Shown here: positions 12,900 through 13,934 of the stretch, piece after piece
How positions within the stretch are numbered: the stretch's first letter is position 1
Layout: each line of letters begins with the position of its first letter
Source of the DNA: Limiplasma merdipullorum
Lineage (GTDB): Bacteria; Bacillota; Clostridia; Christensenellales; Aristaeellaceae
Length of the DNA: 13,934 nt
Assembly (NCBI GenBank): GCA_018711955.1
Contig: DVHQ01000218.1
Span: 1 to 13,934 of the forward strand
Reading direction: 5' to 3'
Program-made: the position numbers and the translations under genes
Notes under the pieces: generated by a model
The model's database searches: none
Seen by the model: the letters and a program-made list of their open reading frames with translations, nothing else
Told to the model about the DNA's origin: nothing

Positions 12900-13934
12900 A
12901 TGGTCCGTAGCATCGTAGGCGCAAACTGGGGCGACGAGGGCAAGGGCAAGATCACCGACGTGCTGGCCGAACGCAGCGACGTTGTCGTGCGCTTTCAGGG
13001 CGGAGCCAATGCGGGGCATACCATCATCAACAACTATGGCAAGTTCGCCCTGCATTTGCTTCCGTCGGGCGTTTTCCATCAGAACATTGCCAACATCATC
13101 GGACCGGGCGTGGCCCTGGACATCGAAAAGCTGCTCGCCGAGTACGACAGCGTGGTCCAGCGCGGGGTTCCCAAGCCCAAGCTGTATATCTCCGACCGGG
13201 CGCAGGTGATGCTGCCCTACCATGTGGACTTTGACCGCTTTGAGGAAGAGCGCCTGGGCAAGGCCGGGTTTGGCTCCACCAAGAGCGGCATCGCGCCGTT
13301 CTATGGCGACAAGTACCTCAAGATCGGCATTCAGGTCTGCCAGATCTATGACGAGGAGATTTTGCGCCAGCGCCTTTCCAGCGCCGTGGAGCAGAAGAAT
13401 GTGACGCTTGCCAACCTCTACCACAAGCCGCCTATCGACCTGGAGGCGCTCATTGCCCACGTCAGGGACCTGGGCGAACGCATCCGTCCCATGGTGATCG
13501 ACACCACCCTCTACCTGCACAAGGCGCTCAAGGAGGGCAAGACTGTGCTGCTGGAGGGTCAGCTGGGCAGCCTGCGCGACCCTGACCACGGCATCTATCC
13601 CTACACCACCTCCTCCTCTCCGCTGGCCGGCTACGGCACGGTGGGCGCGGGTGTGCCCGCCAGCGCCATCAAGGATGTGTACTGCGTCACCAAGGCATAT
13701 TCCAGCTGCGTCGGCGCGGGGCCCTTCACCACGGAGCTGTTTGGCGAGGAGGCCAAGGAGCTGCGCGACCGGGGCGGCGACGCGGGTGAATACGGTGCCA
13801 CTACGGGCCGTCCGCGCCGGGTAGGCTGGTTCGACGCTGTGGCCACGCGCTATGGCTGCATGGTGCAGGGCGCGACCGAGGCCGTCATGACCAACCTGGA
13901 CGTGCTGGGCTACCTGGACCAGATCCCCGTGTGC
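12900..13934 (+). CDS. purA: Adenylosuccinate synthetase, 3' end beyond the window
   Basis: The first 345 residues of an enzyme that usually has about 420-430. It joins IMP and aspartate with GTP to make adenylosuccinate, the first step from IMP to AMP. The ATG at 12900 follows GGAAAGGGG (12882-12890). The P-loop reads GDEGKGK (11-17) with catalytic Asp12, and GGANAGHT (34-41) holds the catalytic His40. Further on are EGQLGSLRDPDHG (219-231) followed by the YPYTTSSS segment, VGAGPFTTELFGEE, and GEYGATTGRPRRVGW with the IMP/Asp-loop arginines. Two conserved loops differ from the E. coli type: GSTKSGIAPFYGDK (125-138) in place of GTTGRGIGPAYEDK, and EGQLGS in place of EGAQGT. A related form is, as I recall, present in other Clostridia. 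The reading frame is open to the window edge, so this is truncation by the window, not a broken gene. Confidence 0.96.
   Translation, partial: MVRSIVGANWGDEGKGKITDVLAERSDVVVRFQGGANAGHTIINNYGKFALHLLPSGVFHQNIANIIGPGVALDIEKLLAEYDSVVQRGVPKPKLYISDRAQVMLPYHVDFDRFEEERLGKAGFGSTKSGIAPFYGDKYLKIGIQVCQIYDEEILRQRLSSAVEQKNVTLANLYHKPPIDLEALIAHVRDLGERIRPMVIDTTLYLHKALKEGKTVLLEGQLGSLRDPDHGIYPYTTSSSPLAGYGTVGAGVPASAIKDVYCVTKAYSSCVGAGPFTTELFGEEAKELRDRGGDAGEYGATTGRPRRVGWFDAVATRYGCMVQGATEAVMTNLDVLGYLDQIPVC

Noticed and set aside
12777..13589. Upstream extension of the FMN-binding protein reading frame on the minus strand
   Set aside because: The extension is antisense to purA. The signal peptide and AGGAGG site fix the start at 12776.

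Overview
The window is a dense, GC-rich stretch of bacterial chromosome. It holds ten genes, nine of them on the + strand. Several signs point to a high-GC member of the Bacillota (class Clostridia): AAGGAGG-type ribosome binding sites, compact sigma-A-type promoters, a YtrB-like ABC ATPase, a small exported FMN-binding-domain protein, a compact LeuRS lacking the E. coli-type insert before KMSKS, and a PurA with a GSTKSG loop. The order Christensenellales is a guess from general similarity. No phage, plasmid, IS, CRISPR, rRNA or tRNA gene was seen.

Layout. (1) 95-1264: exported protein with C-terminal SH3b-like repeats. (2) 1328-2182: patatin-like lipid acyl hydrolase, with its own extended -10 promoter and a clear terminator at 2199-2222. 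(3) 2324-4069: glnS, a one-gene unit between a TTGCCA-17-TATAAT promoter and a strong hairpin at 4101-4136. (4) 4137-4272: intergenic DNA with two abutting foldable segments and a short direct repeat. (5) 4355-12332: a tightly packed six-gene run behind one good promoter at 4273-4300: gltX, leuS, a GT-C-like polytopic membrane protein, an ABC ATPase, its permease, and a YbaK/EbsC-type editing protein. (6) 12333-12776 on the minus strand: exported FMN-binding-domain protein, ending exactly where ybaK ends. (7) 12900 to the window edge: purA, incomplete at its 3' end, with a near-consensus promoter in the 123-base divergent gap.

How the genes fit together. The core theme is tRNA charging: GlnRS, GluRS, LeuRS and a probable trans-editing factor. 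The run gltX-leuS-[membrane GT-C, ABC ATPase, permease]-ybaK places three envelope genes of unknown substrate inside an aminoacylation operon. This is the least ordinary feature here, but it could simply be operon packing. I see no clearly new biological system. The leads worth following are the envelope module, the structured glnS-gltX intergenic region, the Ala/Glu-rich insertion in GlnRS, the variant PurA loops and the unassigned N-terminal domain of the first protein.
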